From assembly GCF_031998825.1 (NCBI RefSeq), contig NZ_DAMACX010000021.1:10677-74676 (forward strand): a stretch of 64,000 nt of DNA, in the 5' to 3' direction. The stretch comes from Pseudescherichia sp031998825. GTDB taxonomy: Bacteria; Pseudomonadota; Gammaproteobacteria; Enterobacterales; Enterobacteriaceae. The notes under the pieces are model-generated. The model saw nothing but the letters and a program-made list of their open reading frames with translations. It ran no database searches and was not told where the DNA came from. Shown one piece after another: positions 34,487 through 43,290 of this stretch (the stretch's first letter is position 1; each line of letters opens with the position of its first letter). The position numbers were made by a program, and so were the translations under genes.

Positions 34487-34517
34487 TAAATTAAACCGGC
34501 GGTAATAAAACCGCCAG
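34487..34517 (-). terminator. Terminator after the 790-aa gene
   Basis: CTGGCGGT-TTTATT-ACCGCCGG on the minus strand with one mismatch, followed by TTTAATTTAA. Confidence 0.6.
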
Positions 34518-34530
34518 TCTGTTTCTGTTG

Positions 34531-36903
34531 TTATTTTGCATAATAAGAGATGTTGCCATCGATATCTTTTGCAGGGAAATCAATCACGCCAGACGTAGCG
34601 TCACCCCATACAAAAATTGAATCATCGGTTTTCAATGCGGCAAAAGCGCGGGTATTACTATAAATAGCGGCGACATCATTCAGGCCTGGAATAAATGAAT
34701 TGCGACCACCCGTGTCGGGATCCCCCCAGGTAATAACCCGTCCTGCTCTGGTCAATGCGGCAAAGCTGCTGCCGTTCGCGCTAAGGGAGACGATATTGTT
34801 CAGCAACGACTCGACTGCGCTTATATCTCCGCCATAGGCCTCATTTCCCCACGCAATGACGGTACCGTCACTGCACAGTGCGGCAAAGGCACCATAGGTG
34901 CTTTTTACATCGATAATGTCGGTTCTCGATTTATACTCTTCTGGTAAGCTGTTGCCATAGCTACTGTTACCCCAGCACGCAACGCCGCCATTTGAGAGCA
35001 TTGCCGTATAGGCCGACTCTGTTGAAATAAGCCGCGTGGCGTTATCGATCGTGCTTACTGCATTGGCATTGCCGCCGTAATCGGTATCACCCCACGCTGC
35101 AATTTTACCGTTGACGAGAACAGCGAAAGCACGGCGGCTGGCGCAGCAATCATCGATACCGCTAAGAGAGCTAACGGTTTCAGGTACTGCCCCGCCAGTA
35201 CCTGTGCTGCCCCATGCAAAAATATTGCCGGCCCGATTAATAACTGCAAATGCATTTTCATTGGCAACGATTGACTGGATGTCACTCATCGCTGCAATAT
35301 TCTCAGGAACGGATAGATCAAACGATTCGCTGCCGTCAGCTCCCCACCCCCAGGTTTGAATATAGGGATAGAGTAGCGAACGCAGAGCATAGGTTCCTCG
35401 GGCGGCTTTAATATCCTCGACGCTGCGCAGCAGCGCTACGCTGGCAGGAATGTCTCCACCTTCGGCTGTATCTCCCCAGGCGAAAACAGAGCGATCGGTA
35501 CGGATTGCCGCGAAAGAACCGTATGCAGCGTAGAGTGATTGCACATCATGATTAATACTGACGGGAAGCGTATAACCACCGTTGGTTGCCATACCCCATC
35601 CCACATAGCTGCCGCTATTTAATCTTGCAGCAAATGCGCCTGCGGAAATGTCTGTATCGGTCCACTCACCGTTGCCCAAAATATTAGCGACGTTGAGGGT
35701 AAAGGTATCGCCATGAATGTTGCTAACGTTGAGATATTGATCGGGCTGCGTATCGATAAAGTAGCTATTAATGGTGTAATTAGCGTCATTTTCATAACGC
35801 CAGACGACGGATATCGGCATAAGCGTTTGCGGATGGAGCGCGACCAGATAGCCTCTCTGTACCTGACCCGCCCCGCGGATAGAGCTGCGCGCGCCACGGA
35901 TAATAGCGAATTTTTCAGAGGAGGCTACGGTAATGCTGTACGATTTTGAGCTGCCGTTGGCGAGGCGTGCCATAACGGTAGCGGTGCCGGTATCGCCTTT
36001 ATCTGTCAGGGCAACCGTAGCCATGCCGCTATCGTTGGTCAGGGTGGCGCTGGCGCTAAGGCTACCGAGAGTTGTGTTCCAGTCAACGGAGATGTTAGTC
36101 ATCGGCAGGCCCGTCGTGGAATCAATGACGGTAGCCGTGAAGGTCGCGGTGTCGATACCGCTGTTTACAATAGTGGCTTTATCACTGGTCAGGCTGTCGA
36201 TTTGCGTTGTGGCAGGCAGAGAGGCATCGGAAAGCACAACAAGCCAGGAGCCGTCAGGCTGCAAGGCGGGTTCATTGAAGCTCCAGCCGTCCGGAAGTCC
36301 GGATACAGAAGAGAAGGTCAGCGTATCGTTGTTATAGATAAGCATTACAGAACCGGAGCCGGACCAGGTGACCGTGCCAGAAGCCTTGTCCTGTGTGCCG
36401 ATGGTCAGAGATGCAAGGGTAGACGCACCATTAACATTCTGAATAAAGGCGAGTGCGCCGGGGGTGGCAAACGAAACAAAAGTTGTAACGCTGGTGGACG
36501 ATCCTGGCACCAGGGAAGAAGAGGAAAAGCAGTTTTGTGCAATAAACTCCCCGCTAAGCTGTACAAAAACCGGTACTGCGAGGGTGGCATCAATACCGAG
36601 AAACTGTACCGGGTATTGAGGGGCAGGGAGGGCCAATGATATATCGGCAATATTGGCGGTGATGTACTGCTCTACATGGTCGCTATAGGCGAGATTCGGG
36701 TTACCGGTGTCAACGCCGCTCCACAAAAACGTGAACATGTTATCGGAGCCGGGAACAGAGACAGACTGTTCGGCCCATGAGGTCGCGGAAGAGGCGACAA
36801 TACCCGTCTGCCCGTGCGCAACCCGTAGCGCATTACCCGCGTAGTTGGGCAGGGAGTAGAAAACCAGTGAGGAATCATTGACGTCAGTTATGGATGGTTC
36901 CAT
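34531..36903 (-). CDS. Crystallin/Ig-like protein with RCC1-like C-terminus
   Basis: 790 aa from ATG 36903 (AAGGAG seven bases ahead). No signal peptide. Domains in order: crystallin-type motif FYSLPNYAG near residue 15 with SVSVPG after it; a beta-rich part to 230 including the VTWSGSG module shared with the 461-aa protein; an Ig-like Big_1 domain (about 235-328); a linker; and eight repeats of about 40 residues, each with a FAAL-DG-V-AWGD-type core (about 455-785), resembling an RCC1-like propeller. The first 330 residues are a close paralogue of the 781-aa neighbour; the C-termini differ entirely. Unknown function. Confidence 0.75.
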   Translation of the reverse strand: MEPSITDVNDSSLVFYSLPNYAGNALRVAHGQTGIVASSATSWAEQSVSVPGSDNMFTFLWSGVDTGNPNLAYSDHVEQYITANIADISLALPAPQYPVQFLGIDATLAVPVFVQLSGEFIAQNCFSSSSLVPGSSTSVTTFVSFATPGALAFIQNVNGASTLASLTIGTQDKASGTVTWSGSGSVMLIYNNDTLTFSSVSGLPDGWSFNEPALQPDGSWLVVLSDASLPATTQIDSLTSDKATIVNSGIDTATFTATVIDSTTGLPMTNISVDWNTTLGSLSASATLTNDSGMATVALTDKGDTGTATVMARLANGSSKSYSITVASSEKFAIIRGARSSIRGAGQVQRGYLVALHPQTLMPISVVWRYENDANYTINSYFIDTQPDQYLNVSNIHGDTFTLNVANILGNGEWTDTDISAGAFAARLNSGSYVGWGMATNGGYTLPVSINHDVQSLYAAYGSFAAIRTDRSVFAWGDTAEGGDIPASVALLRSVEDIKAARGTYALRSLLYPYIQTWGWGADGSESFDLSVPENIAAMSDIQSIVANENAFAVINRAGNIFAWGSTGTGGAVPETVSSLSGIDDCCASRRAFAVLVNGKIAAWGDTDYGGNANAVSTIDNATRLISTESAYTAMLSNGGVACWGNSSYGNSLPEEYKSRTDIIDVKSTYGAFAALCSDGTVIAWGNEAYGGDISAVESLLNNIVSLSANGSSFAALTRAGRVITWGDPDTGGRNSFIPGLNDVAAIYSNTRAFAALKTDDSIFVWGDATSGVIDFPAKDIDGNISYYAK

Positions 36904-36954
36904 GAAAAAACTCCTTAAATAATAAATAGAATGAGAGAGAACCTTCAAGCAGGA

Positions 36955-36997
36955 GAAACTGTAACGTCAAGGAGTGGGTGAACTGTGCAAATAAAGC
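36955..36997 (-). promoter_or_regulatory. Shared upstream motif, copy 2
   Basis: 43 bp starting GAAACTGTAACGTCAAGG and ending GCAAATAAAGC on the plus strand, 52 bp from the start codon. It aligns without gaps to 39495-39537 at about 33 of 43 positions, with both ends best kept. Confidence 0.55.
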
Positions 36998-37055
36998 GGG
37001 AAAGGGTGTAAAATATGAAAATAAAACCCGTTATCCTACGTGGGAAATATTCTTG

Positions 37056-37094
37056 CTAAAAAATGAGATAAGGCCTAAATTTCAGGCCTTATCT
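37056..37094 (-). terminator. Terminator after the 781-aa gene
   Basis: AGATAAGGCCT / AGGCCTTATCT, 11 bp perfect, 7-base loop, then CATTTTTTAG on the minus strand. Confidence 0.88.
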
Positions 37095-37097
37095 GCG

Positions 37098-39443
37098 CTA
37101 CATTGCCGGAATATAAATACTTGGTCCGGAGTTGAAAGCGCCCCCGCCATTAGATAGAGTCATATCGATAGTGCCTCCCTCCCAATCAGAGGTGGCAAGA
37201 TTTAAGTTGTCAATAATAATATGCAGTGTTGCAGTCCAGTCCGAACCTGAAATATACGTCGAGGCGTTTTGTTGAATATAGCTGCTGGTGACTGAATAGG
37301 TTGTGTTGCTCAGATAAACGGACGAGGTGTCTGTCAAGTAAAGGGTTGTGGTAGGAGAACCTGGATTATTACCACTCAGTGGGTTTGTATAAAATCTAAA
37401 TACATAATGTTGCCCTCCTGGATAATTGCGCGCGATCAGCTCAAAGCTGATTGTTCCTGCTCTTGAGCCTTTTTTGACGTTGGATGCGGTAAACTGTGGG
37501 AAATCAGACGATCCAGATATCGCTTGAAGGGTGACAGACTTGCTGTCGCCATTCTCCAGCGCAGCGGTGACGGTAATGGATCCCTCTTGGGTTGCTATGA
37601 GTGAAGTAGATGCATTGCCTTGTGCGTTAGTTTCGCTCTCCTGGCTAGCCAATTTACCTGACGTTGTTGTCCAGCGTACAGTTGCATATTGCAACGGGAG
37701 CTGCTGCCCATCAACCACGTTTGCGGTAATCAACGCCACATCTTTACCATTCACAAGAAGTGTATCTTTATTACTCGTCAGTGTGCTAATCGAACTCTGC
37801 TCGTTTTTTATAATAAGAGGAATGGTATATTCTCCGGAAAGAGCGGTTGTGGTTACCGATCCTAAGCGTAAATCCTGTGAGTCCCCGCCTGCGAGCATGA
37901 CGACAGGCATCTGTTTTTCTTTATCCCATGCGGCAATCAATGATGTTTCATATGTCCAGGTTGCACTCCCCGCAGCATCTAACGTACCGACCAGGAGCGG
38001 TATTGTTGTCGTACTTTGGGTTATGTCCATAACCGCAATAATACCCATGTTGCTTTTACCCGCATCACTGAAGGTGGCGGTTATCATTGCTGATGGCCAG
38101 CTTTGTTTGGCACAGGCAACCAGCATGGATGTGGGATCGGAAGAGAGCAGGGTGCTTCGTATGACAATATCATTACTGCCTAATGCGGTTGCTGCGACCT
38201 GAGAAAAGGTCTCTAAACCATAAAGCGAGGTGAGATCGGCAACATCCGTTACGTCAAAGCTATCGGCATAGCCCCAAAAATTGAAAGTATTTTCATCCTG
38301 AATAACTGTTCGACTTAGTAAGCGTTCAGCACCAACTCTGGCTGACTTCCAGAGCCATTGGCGTAGCGTTGTTCGCAGATAGATACTGCCATGCTCTTCA
38401 AGCTCCAACATCTCTCCCTGATAACTGGCCTCGCGGTAAAACGTAGCGTTACCAGACGAAGTCACCAGGCTAATTGTCTGCGATTTAGCGCTGCCGCTGC
38501 TGATACGCGCCATTACCGTAGCGGTACCGGCGTCTCCTGTATCTGTCAGGGCAACGGTGGCAATGCCGCTACTGTCAGTTAACGAGGTGCTGGTGCTGAG
38601 ATCGCCAAGCGTCGTATTCCACTCAACGGAGACGTTAGCGAGCGCCAGACCGGATGCGGAGTCGGTGACGGCGGCAGAGAAGATGGCCGTGTCGGTGCCA
38701 TTATTTTCTATGTTGGTTTTGTTGCTGGTCAGGCTGCTGATCTCTGCCGTCGCGGGCAGGGAAGTAGCAGAGAGCATGACAAGCCAGGAGCCGTCAGCCT
38801 GACGCGCCGGATTACCGAAGGACCAGCCGTCCGGAAGCCCCGAGACAGAGGCGAACGTCAGCATGTCATTATTGTAGATGAGCATGACGGAGCCGGAATC
38901 GGTCCAGGTCACTGTGCCCGATGATCCGTCAAACGAGCCGAACAGAAGCGAGGCAAGCGCGGACGCGCCGTTTATATTCTGGATAAAGGCGATAGCACCC
39001 TGATTGATGGGTGACGTAAAGGTGGAAACGTGGGTAGTCGATCCGGGTACCAGGGTTGAGGAGGCAAAACAGTTTTGCGCGCTGAACTCTCCGCTAAGCT
39101 GCACAAAAACCGGTACCGCAAAGTTGGCATCAATACCGAGAAACTGCACCGGGTACTGTGGGTCAGGAAAGGCAGATTCAATGTCAGGGATATTGGCGGT
39201 GATGTACTGCTCAAGATGGCCGTTATAGACGAAACTCGGGTTGCCGGTGTCAACGCTGCTCCACAAAAAAGCGAACATGTTATCGGAGCCGGGAACGGAG
39301 ACAGACTGTTCTACCCATGAGGTTGCGGAAGAGGCGACGATTCCCGTCTGGCCGTGCACAACGGGCAGTGCAGTACCCGCATAATTAGCCAGTGAGTAGA
39401 ATACCAGTAATGAAGACTGGACGTCAGTGACGGATGATTCCAT
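37098..39443 (-). CDS. Crystallin/Ig-like protein with duplicated module
   Basis: 781 aa from ATG 39443 (GAGGAATTTTATC before it). No signal peptide. Two rounds of crystallin motif plus Ig-like domain: FYSLANYAG near residue 15 and Big_1 at about 235-328; then FYREASYQG near 336, a beta-rich part with the ATWTYE module, and a second Big_1 at about 560-650 (LTSNKDTLLVNGKDVALITA). The last 130 residues are a distinct Gly/Ser/Thr-rich beta domain ending SGPSIYIPAM. The N-terminal 330 residues are a paralogue of the 790-aa protein, so tandem duplication followed by exchange of the C-terminal part is likely. Confidence 0.75.
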   Translation of the reverse strand: MESSVTDVQSSLLVFYSLANYAGTALPVVHGQTGIVASSATSWVEQSVSVPGSDNMFAFLWSSVDTGNPSFVYNGHLEQYITANIPDIESAFPDPQYPVQFLGIDANFAVPVFVQLSGEFSAQNCFASSTLVPGSTTHVSTFTSPINQGAIAFIQNINGASALASLLFGSFDGSSGTVTWTDSGSVMLIYNNDMLTFASVSGLPDGWSFGNPARQADGSWLVMLSATSLPATAEISSLTSNKTNIENNGTDTAIFSAAVTDSASGLALANVSVEWNTTLGDLSTSTSLTDSSGIATVALTDTGDAGTATVMARISSGSAKSQTISLVTSSGNATFYREASYQGEMLELEEHGSIYLRTTLRQWLWKSARVGAERLLSRTVIQDENTFNFWGYADSFDVTDVADLTSLYGLETFSQVAATALGSNDIVIRSTLLSSDPTSMLVACAKQSWPSAMITATFSDAGKSNMGIIAVMDITQSTTTIPLLVGTLDAAGSATWTYETSLIAAWDKEKQMPVVMLAGGDSQDLRLGSVTTTALSGEYTIPLIIKNEQSSISTLTSNKDTLLVNGKDVALITANVVDGQQLPLQYATVRWTTTSGKLASQESETNAQGNASTSLIATQEGSITVTAALENGDSKSVTLQAISGSSDFPQFTASNVKKGSRAGTISFELIARNYPGGQHYVFRFYTNPLSGNNPGSPTTTLYLTDTSSVYLSNTTYSVTSSYIQQNASTYISGSDWTATLHIIIDNLNLATSDWEGGTIDMTLSNGGGAFNSGPSIYIPAM

Positions 39444-39494
39444 GATAAAATTCCTCAAACAGAAGATAAAAATAGAAAGAAGCTACAGGGCCCT

Positions 39495-39537
39495 GAAACT
39501 GTAACGGCAATGGAAGAGTAGGCTGGGCAAATAAAGC
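39495..39537 (-). promoter_or_regulatory. Shared upstream motif, copy 3
   Basis: GAAACTGTAACGGCAATGG...GCAAATAAAGC, exactly 52 bp from the start codon, the same distance as copy 2. The conservation covers a gap where coding constraint is absent. Confidence 0.55.
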
Positions 39538-39649
39538 AACAAAAGGAGTGAAATAGGAAGAAGTGCGTTCTTAATTGCTTACTATTGATGTGTTTCAGTG
39601 ATTTTAACTTCCCGGCAGCAGGTAAATCGGTGCGGTTTCGAACACCTGC

Positions 39650-39684
39650 TTAACCCGCGCTTCACCCAAAGAGGCGCGGGTTAA
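39650..39684 (-). terminator. Hairpin after the 221-aa gene
   Basis: TTAACCCGCGC / GCGCGGGTTAA, 11 bp, 13-base loop, just beyond the stop at 39691. No clear T run. Confidence 0.5.
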
Positions 39685-39690
39685 TAGCAG

Positions 39691-40356
39691 TTAAATATCA
39701 GCGATCGTTTCAGTTTGAATAGCAATGGGTGGGAATGAAATAAAAACAATATCAGAACTGACCACGGAACCAGAGGCTTTGGGAAGGCTGATGGTAAAAT
39801 TCACGGTTTCGGCCATCGTATCCAGTATTGCGACGCTACAGGAGCCATCTTCATAGAGAGGGATATCGGCTACGGAAAAAAGATAGCCCTCCATTGTCGC
39901 ATTACTTGAGTTAAGGCTAACGCGGGCGGTAGTAATATCTTCAGAGGGGTAAGAACGAATATAAATATGCCCTTGAGAGCGGCCATTTGCCGCTGCACCC
40001 GTGGAGATCGCATAGCCCGTTAACGAGCCCGTTCCCGGCAAATAGTCACCGAACATCATGCTGGCCGTTGCCGTCATGCCGGGGTTCGTGGTGAGATAGG
40101 CGCTAATGCTGGTTAATCCTGGCGCAAGGCTAAACACATGCAGAATTGCGCTGCCGTTCTCATCGAGATTATTTTGCCATATTGAGGTGCCTGTTTCGTT
40201 GAAATAAGCATTTGGTGAAAGCGAAACAGTAACACCAGCCCCGGCAGGACCGGAAATGGTTAGGGTATTGACGGGAACAACCGGCGCGCTGGTATTATCC
40301 CGCCAAGGCGCGCCCGTTGCGGCATTCAGATAAAGTTGAGTCGTTGATTTTATCAT
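39691..40356 (-). CDS. Small Ig-like domain protein
   Basis: 221 aa, not recognised. No signal peptide. First half (about 30-105) looks like an Ig-like fold (ISGPAGAGVTVSL...GLTSISAYLTTNPG), second half a second beta sandwich (GHIYIRSYPSEDITTARVSL). First gene of the minus-strand run that continues with the 781-, 790- and 494-aa genes. Start ATG after TAGGTAAATATT, weak. It lacks the motif shared by the crystallin genes. Confidence 0.6.
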   Translation of the reverse strand: MIKSTTQLYLNAATGAPWRDNTSAPVVPVNTLTISGPAGAGVTVSLSPNAYFNETGTSIWQNNLDENGSAILHVFSLAPGLTSISAYLTTNPGMTATASMMFGDYLPGTGSLTGYAISTGAAANGRSQGHIYIRSYPSEDITTARVSLNSSNATMEGYLFSVADIPLYEDGSCSVAILDTMAETVNFTISLPKASGSVVSSDIVFISFPPIAIQTETIADI

Positions 40357-40677
40357 AATATTTACCTAAGTATTTAAGGATTCAGCATTCACCTCTTGCG
40401 CTACTCCAAGCCTGGTAGCTGACATCGGGCGCAAGACTGGCAGGCCTCATATAAAATCTATTGTTCCAGATAACAGATAATCACTGTGAAACCCGGAAAC
40501 TATATCGATAATTGAAGGCTGCGGTCGGTCAAAAAAAAGTACGTAGGATGTTTAAAAAAGGGAAGAGATGTTAGGTAGTAAAGTTTGGGCAGGACGATAA
40601 TATTGGTTAAAAAATAAGGTTGCTATTTTGCTGGATAATAATATGAAAACAGAATTGAGGAGGGTACTGCGAAGATT
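40357..40677. other. Gap between the Ig-like gene and tRNA-Val
   Basis: No gene. Contains an A8 run at about 40533-40540 and GTGAAACCCGGAAACT near 40487. Probably holds the promoter of the 221-aa gene; also the right border of the accessory block. No partial tRNA repeat was seen that would mark an attachment site. Confidence 0.45.
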
Positions 40678-40754
40678 TGGTGCGTCCGAGTGGACTCGAA
40701 CCACCGACCCCCACCATGTCAAGGTGGTGCTCTAACCAACTGAGCTACGGACGC
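40678..40754 (-). tRNA. valW: tRNA-Val (GAC), valW-like
   Basis: 77 nt with encoded CCA; acceptor GCGTCCG/CGGACGC; anticodon GAC in CTTGACATG. Second in the transcript. E. coli valV-valW lie next to mdtK in the same way. Confidence 0.96.
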
Positions 40755-40764
40755 ACTAAGAAGA

Positions 40765-40841
40765 TGGTGCGTTCAATTGGACTCGAACCAACGACCCCCA
40801 CCATGTCAAGGTGGTGCTCTAACCAACTGAGCTATGAACGC
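40765..40841 (-). tRNA. valV: tRNA-Val (GAC), valV-like
   Basis: 77 nt, acceptor GCGTTCA/TGAACGC, anticodon GAC. Differs from the other copy only by compensating changes in acceptor and T stems. Ten bases separate the two, so they are one transcript. Confidence 0.96.
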
Positions 40842-40965
40842 AACGTTGTGTGTGACAACGGGGACGAATATTAGCGGCAGGCGGCGGCTGTGGCAAGCAG
40901 AAAAAAGCACTTTTATCACTGATTTCACGCGATTGCGGAACAACTGCACAAAACGTTGATAAAAC

Positions 40966-40983
40966 AGCCGCCCGCAGGCGGCT
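40966..40983 (-). terminator. Terminator of mdtK
   Basis: AGCCGCC-TGCG-GGCGGCT on the minus strand followed by GTTTTATC. Confidence 0.65.
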
Positions 40984-40992
40984 AATGGTGAA

Positions 40993-42366
40993 TTATCGTG
41001 CAGCGCGCTGGAGGATCACGCTTGAGGGCTGGCGCTGCAGGAAGCGCATCCGCAGCATCATTAGGATCGCCGCCGAGGTCAGGCCAATGATAAAGCCCAT
41101 CCAGAAACCTGCCGGACCCATGCGGTCGACGACCAGGTCGGTCAGCGCCAGCACGTAGCCGCTCGGCAATCCCAGCACCCAGTAGGCGATGAAGGTAATG
41201 AAAAAGATCGAACGCGTATCTTTATAGCCACGCAGAATGCCGCTGCCCACCACCTGAATGGAGTCGGAGATCTGATAGATTGCCGCCAGCAGCATCAGCT
41301 GCGCCGCCAGGTGCACTACCTCGGGGTTATCGTTGTAGAGTAGGGCGATCTGCTCCCGCAGGGATACGGTAAAGATCGCGGTAATCACCGCCATGCAGAC
41401 GCCGACGCCCAATCCGGTGCGTGCCGCGGTCTGCGCGTCAAGGGTCGACCCCTGACCCAGGCGAAAACCGACGCGAATGGTGACTGCCGCCGCCAGCGAC
41501 ATCGGCAGGACAAACATCAGCGAGCTAAAGTTGAGGGCAATCTGGTGGCCTGCCACATCAACAATGCCCAGCGGAGAGACCAGCAGCGCCACCACGGCAA
41601 ACAGGGTTACCTCAAAGAACAGCGCCAGTGCAATAGGCAGGCCGAGCTGTACCAGGCGTTTAAGAACGCTGAAGTCAGGCTTAGCAAAGTGCTGATCCTG
41701 GCGGATATCGCGCATGGAGCGGGCGCGTTTAATGTATGAGAGCATACAGATAAACATCACCCAGTAGACCGCTGCGGTAGCCACGCCGCAGCCGACGCCG
41801 CCCAGCTCCGGCATGCCGAAGTAACCGTAGATAAAGATATAGTTAACCGGGATATTCACCAGCAGGCCGATAAAGCCAAAGACCATGCCGGGTTTGGTCT
41901 TTGCCAGCCCTTCACACTGGTTACGCGCCACCTGGAAGAAGAGGTAGCCAGGCGCGCCGCAGAGCAGGGCGCGAAGGTAGCGTACGGCTTTGTCCGCCAG
42001 CTCTGGATCGATGTTATGCATAGCATGAATAATATGCCCGGCATTCCAGAGCACGATCATAATTAACACGGAGACAAAGCCCGCCAGCCAGAACCCCTGG
42101 CGCACCTGTTGGGCAATGCGATCCCGTCGGCCTGAACCGTTAAGTTGCGCGATGACCGGCGTTAGAGCCAGCAGCAGGCCGTGGCCAAAGAGGATCGCCG
42201 GTAGCCAGATGGAGGTTCCGATCGCGACCGCCGCCATGTCGGTGGCGCTGTAGCCACCCGCCATGACGGTATCAACAAATCCCATGGCGGTTTGTGCAAC
42301 TTGCGCAAGGATCACTGGGATAGCCAGCGCCAGCAGCTGGCGCGCTTCGATATAATACTTCTGCAC
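40993..42366 (-). CDS. mdtK: MATE multidrug efflux pump MdtK (NorM)
   Basis: 457 aa, twelve membrane helices, two MATE halves (LALAIPVILAQVAQTAMGFVDTVMAG near residue 12; QLGLPIALALFFEVTLFA near 240). Exports fluoroquinolones, dyes and other cations with Na+ or H+. Divergent from ribE as in E. coli. Confidence 0.97.
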   Translation of the reverse strand: MQKYYIEARQLLALAIPVILAQVAQTAMGFVDTVMAGGYSATDMAAVAIGTSIWLPAILFGHGLLLALTPVIAQLNGSGRRDRIAQQVRQGFWLAGFVSVLIMIVLWNAGHIIHAMHNIDPELADKAVRYLRALLCGAPGYLFFQVARNQCEGLAKTKPGMVFGFIGLLVNIPVNYIFIYGYFGMPELGGVGCGVATAAVYWVMFICMLSYIKRARSMRDIRQDQHFAKPDFSVLKRLVQLGLPIALALFFEVTLFAVVALLVSPLGIVDVAGHQIALNFSSLMFVLPMSLAAAVTIRVGFRLGQGSTLDAQTAARTGLGVGVCMAVITAIFTVSLREQIALLYNDNPEVVHLAAQLMLLAAIYQISDSIQVVGSGILRGYKDTRSIFFITFIAYWVLGLPSGYVLALTDLVVDRMGPAGFWMGFIIGLTSAAILMMLRMRFLQRQPSSVILQRAAR

Positions 42367-42594
42367 GGAAACACCTGTATATTGTTGTTATAGGGAAGCA
42401 TAAAAAAGCCGCCTTAGCTGGCAGCAAGAAGAGGTTGCAGGATAAATAGCCAGTCCATTGTAACGGGGAAAAGCGAATATGCCAGAGAAAAAACAGCCTG
42501 GGCGGGTGCCGCGCTGGCAACCTCTTTTTCCACCTGTTATTGTGCAATTATCAAAACGGCTTGCGCCGAATTAATGGTTACAGGAGTGGTAGGC

Positions 42595-43245
42595 ATGTTT
42601 ACTGGTATTGTACAGGGCACGGCAAAAGTCGTCTCCATTGATGAAAAACCCAACTTCCGCACTCACGTCGTTGCGCTGCCCGAGCCGATGCTGCCGGGTC
42701 TGGAGACCGGTGCCTCCGTGGCGCATAACGGCTGCTGCCTGACCGTTACCCGCATCAACGGGCCGCTGGTGAGCTTTGACCTGATGAAAGAGACGTTGCG
42801 TATCACCAACCTCGGCGAACTGAGCGTTGGCAGCGAAGTGAACGTTGAGCGTGCCGCGAAGTTCAGCGATGAGATCGGCGGCCATTTGATGTCGGGACAT
42901 ATTATTACTACTGCCGAAGTCGTTAAGATTTTGGCGTCCGAAAATAACCGTCAGATCTGGTTTAAAGTTCAGGATGCAAGTCTGATGAAGTATATTCTTT
43001 ATAAAGGGTATATCGGCGTGGACGGTATTAGCCTGACGGTAGGTGAGGTCACGCCGACGCGTTTCTGCGTGCATCTGATCCCGGAAACCCTTGAGCGCAC
43101 CACGCTGGGCAGTAAAAAGCTCGGTCATAAGGTGAATATTGAGATCGATCCGCAGACTCAGGCCATTGTCGATACGGTAGAGCGCGTGCTGGCCAGCCGG
43201 GAGGCAGCGATGATTGCCGCCTCGGTCAGCGGCAGCGAAGAGTGA
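42595..43245 (+). CDS. ribE: Riboflavin synthase alpha chain
   Basis: 216 aa from ATG 42595 (CAGGAG ahead; a 7-codon longer reading is rejected). Joins two 6,7-dimethyl-8-ribityllumazines to riboflavin. Two lumazine-binding repeats: MFTGIVQGTAKV at 1 and MSGHIITTAEV near 97. Called ribC in some E. coli annotations. Confidence 0.97.
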   Translation: MFTGIVQGTAKVVSIDEKPNFRTHVVALPEPMLPGLETGASVAHNGCCLTVTRINGPLVSFDLMKETLRITNLGELSVGSEVNVERAAKFSDEIGGHLMSGHIITTAEVVKILASENNRQIWFKVQDASLMKYILYKGYIGVDGISLTVGEVTPTRFCVHLIPETLERTTLGSKKLGHKVNIEIDPQTQAIVDTVERVLASREAAMIAASVSGSEE

Positions 43246-43251
43246 CTAAAT

Positions 43252-43279
43252 AAAAAACCCCGGCGAGCCGGGGTTTTTT
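43252..43279. terminator. Bidirectional terminator of ribE and cfa
   Basis: AAAAAACCCCGG-CGAG-CCGGGGTTTTTT, 12 bp, between the convergent genes. Confidence 0.92.
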
Positions 43280-43290
43280 GATCGCATTCG

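Noticed and set aside
40677..40874. 65-codon ORF with an internal repeat
   Set aside because: The repeat is simply the two tRNA-Val genes read in the other direction.
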